From Nemertoderma westbladi (lineage: Eukaryota > Xenacoelomorpha > Nemertodermatida > Nemertodermatidae): 64,000 nt of DNA. The translations under genes and the position numbers were made by a program. The notes beneath the pieces were generated by a model. It saw nothing but the letters and a program-made list of their open reading frames with translations, was not told the origin of the DNA and made no database searches. The stretch is taken from the NCBI GenBank assembly GCA_032718475.1, contig JAUCBJ010003239.1, positions 1-64,000 of the forward strand, in the 5' to 3' direction. Positions 61,968 through 64,000 of this stretch are shown here, one piece after another. Numbering within the stretch: the stretch's first letter is position 1; every line of letters starts with the position of its first letter.

Positions 61968-64000
61968 TTAGGTGGTATATCTTTCCGGACGGCGGACCTG
62001 TCGGCCGGAACGAGTCTGAAACGTGGACGACGTCGTGGTGGGAGGTTTCGAGTGGGCCTTGGGCCTGGCGTAAGGACTGGTATGTCGTGCTGGAGTGGCT
62101 GCTACGGCAGCGTAGGAAGGCGCCGGAAGGTCGGGATCTGACGAAGATGCCGACGGTGCCGGTGGGATCGTGGGCGGCCGCGGAATGAAGGCAATCTTCA
62201 GTCTGTCGATGGAGACATGATCCAGGCGGCCATTGAGGTCAAGGAGGAAAGTTTTTGGCTCCACCTTAATGATTTTGTAGGGGCCAGCATAGGGGCGGTT
62301 GAGAGGTCCTACATGACCACCACGGCGTACATACACGTAACCTGTCGAGGCCAGGGATGCCGGGATGTGGGAGGTTGACGGTGAGCCGTGGAAGTTTGTC
62401 GGCGGGGGAACAGCTGACTTGAGGCGTTCCTTGAGGTCGGAGACGAAAGCTGAGGTTGGAGTCTCTGTTCGCGCGGACCCAGGGCCCACGAACTCGCCAG
62501 GCACGTGGAGGGGGGTGCCATAGACGAGGTCGGCGGGTGAGCAGCCAGGGTCCTCCTTCCAAGCCGTCCTGATCCCGAGTAGGACTAGTGGGAGTTCGTC
62601 CATCCATTTCGGTCCATGTAGGCGGGCCTTGAGCGATGCCTTGAGTTGGCGATGGAGTCGCTCGATCATCCCATTCGCCTGTGGGTGGTAGGATGTAGTA
62701 GTGGAGGCCGAGATCCCGAGGAGGTTGTGAAGCTCGGCCCACAGGTGAGAGGTAAACTGCGCCCCGCGATCGGAGGTGATGTCCCCGGGTATCCCGAACC
62801 TGGCGATCCAGCCCCGTAGAAGTGCGCGGGCACACGTCTCAGCGGTGGCGTCGATAATGGGGATGGCCTCAGGCCACCGTGTGAACCTGTCGATGATTGT
62901 GAATAGGTAGCCGTGGCCTTCCGATGGTGGAAGTGGACCAACGATGTCTACGTGGAGGCTCTCGAATCGGGCCTCAGGGGCAGGGCGACTTTCTAGTGGC
63001 GCATGGACATGGCGGCCGACCTTGGAGGCCTGGCAGGCGGCGCACTCGAGGCAGCGTCGGCGCACGTCTTTCTTCATCCCATGCCAGATAAAACGCTCGG
63101 AGATGGCGCGGATGGTGGGCTTTGGACCGACATGTGAGAGGCCATGGATGGCCTCGAAGATCCGGCCGCGCCAGCCATCCGGGACGACGGGGCGGTTCCG
63201 GCCCGTCGAGGTGTCGCACAAGACCGTGAAGTCGCGGCATGGTATGTCGGCCAGGTGGAGGCCGGAAATGGATGTCCTGTAGGCCGAGATCTCGACCGAG
63301 GCGGCTGTCTGAGCCACGGCTAGGGCGGCAAAGTCGACCTCGGGCGCGAGGAGAGCACCGACTAGTGGGTTAGAGGCGGGTGTGCAGTCGTCGGACCGGG
63401 AAAGAGCGTCGGCGACGACGTTGGCCTTACCGGAAATGTGTCGGACGTCGGTAGAGAATTCCGACACAAAGGCCAAGTGGCGTGTCTGGCGGGGGGAACG
63501 CTCGGCGGTGTTGGCGAATGCGAAGGTCAGAGGGCGGTGGTCAGTGTAGATAATGAAGGGCCGGCCCTCGACGAAATGTCGGAAATGGCAGATGGCCGCG
63601 AACATGGCGAGGAGCTCGCGGTCAAAAACGCTGTATTTCTTCTCGGCCGAGGACAACTTGCGGGAGAAGAAAGCGAGTGGCTGCCAGTCCTCTGAAGCCG
63701 ATGCGCGCTGATCGAGGGAGGCTCCTATGGCGGTGCCGGAGGCGTCGCACGACACAGACAGGAAGTCGGATGTCCGGGGGTGGCACAATAGAGCGGCGTC
63801 GGCGAGGGCACGCTTGGCGGCGGCGAATGCGTTGGCACACTCAGAGTTCCAAGCAAACGCACCAGGGGTGGACTTGGTGGCCTCGTGGAGAGGGGCGAGG
63901 CATCCTGCGATGTTGGGGAGGAAACGGTGATAGTAGTTCAGCATCCCCAGAAATCGCTGTAGCCCGGCCTTGTCTGTCGGGGTGGAGAACTCTAGGACTG
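61968..64000 (-). CDS. pol: Ty3/gypsy pol, C-terminal part (RT end, RNase H, integrase)
   Basis: Open from the window edge to the stop at 61,968. RT end: FLGMLNYYHRFLPN. RNase H: VSCDASGTAIGASLDQ, FDRELLAMFAAICHFRHF and YTDHRPLTFAF. Integrase: H2C2 zinc finger in CLECAACQASKVGRH, then HVDIVGPLPPSEGHGYLF, ITSDRGAQFTSHLW and NGMIERLHRQLKASLKAR (D, D, E present). C-terminal VYVRRGGHVGPLNRPYAGPY is a GPY/F-type module, and the tail ends RQVRRPERYTT. I see no break in the part present, so the element may be intact. GC content is well above the surrounding DNA, suggesting a different lineage or recent arrival. It is inserted in the BEL2 LTR. Confidence 0.93.
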   Translation of the reverse strand, partial: VLEFSTPTDKAGLQRFLGMLNYYHRFLPNIAGCLAPLHEATKSTPGAFAWNSECANAFAAAKRALADAALLCHPRTSDFLSVSCDASGTAIGASLDQRASASEDWQPLAFFSRKLSSAEKKYSVFDRELLAMFAAICHFRHFVEGRPFIIYTDHRPLTFAFANTAERSPRQTRHLAFVSEFSTDVRHISGKANVVADALSRSDDCTPASNPLVGALLAPEVDFAALAVAQTAASVEISAYRTSISGLHLADIPCRDFTVLCDTSTGRNRPVVPDGWRGRIFEAIHGLSHVGPKPTIRAISERFIWHGMKKDVRRRCLECAACQASKVGRHVHAPLESRPAPEARFESLHVDIVGPLPPSEGHGYLFTIIDRFTRWPEAIPIIDATAETCARALLRGWIARFGIPGDITSDRGAQFTSHLWAELHNLLGISASTTTSYHPQANGMIERLHRQLKASLKARLHGPKWMDELPLVLLGIRTAWKEDPGCSPADLVYGTPLHVPGEFVGPGSARTETPTSAFVSDLKERLKSAVPPPTNFHGSPSTSHIPASLASTGYVYVRRGGHVGPLNRPYAGPYKIIKVEPKTFLLDLNGRLDHVSIDRLKIAFIPRPPTIPPAPSASSSDPDLPAPSYAAVAATPARHTSPYARPKAHSKPPTTTSSTFQTRSGRQVRRPERYTT

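Overview
The window looks like nuclear DNA of an invertebrate animal, probably marine. It is AT-rich, gene-poor and full of repeats. It holds several BEL/Pao retrotransposons, a Ty3/gypsy element, RTE-like LINE remains, tRNA-derived SINE-like pieces and many satellites. Short palindromic words such as TAGGCCTA and TACCGGTA are frequent, and there is no operon structure. I cannot name the species.

1-20 kb: a segmental duplication in direct orientation (about 125-6,880 and 10,342-18,415) holds the only clear non-transposon gene. The right copy (15,323-16,708) is an intact single-exon gene encoding a seven-bladed WD40 propeller followed by a C-terminal CARD. The left copy (3,850-5,230) is broken by three frameshifts and a stop. 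Each copy carries a G-poor pyrimidine minisatellite (about 1.0 and 3.1 kb) upstream and an RTE-like LINE tail downstream. Between the copies lie an exact 68-bp tandem array (9,081-9,820) and a small ORF with an AT-hook-like motif. After the right copy comes a repeat block with six evenly spaced CTCF-like motifs (18,781-19,840).

20-28.7 kb: a GATC-rich satellite with a period near 465 bp, a 13-bp minisatellite, tRNA-derived SINE-like sequences, and a 5'-truncated RTE-like LINE (23,650-26,265, minus strand) with frameshifts and a damaged catalytic pair.

28.7-47.2 kb: a decayed BEL/Pao element (BEL1, minus strand). Its pol (33.4-37.9 kb) is followed, in the position where some retroelements keep env, by a long ORF. 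That ORF combines a DEDDy-type 3'-5' exonuclease-like domain with CCHC zinc knuckles. Eight copies of a 20-bp palindrome, several inside ORFs, occur only in this block. Next come an inverted pair of about 1.15-kb LTR-like repeats, a plus-strand fragment of a second family (BEL2: leader and gag), and a relic of the BEL1 third ORF next to one of those LTRs.

47.2-64 kb: a nearly intact BEL/Pao element (BEL3, 47,235-54,345) has 673-bp LTRs and a TTAAT target duplication; its gag-pol frame carries one internal TGA. A minus-strand BEL2 copy (55.4-61.6 kb) keeps gag and protease in one long frame, but RT and most of RNase H are deleted. A GC-richer Ty3/gypsy element is inserted into the BEL2 LTR and runs off the right edge.

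The most interesting points are the WD40-CARD gene pair, the exonuclease and zinc-knuckle third ORF of BEL1, the 20-bp palindromes in the same element, and the array of CTCF-like motifs.
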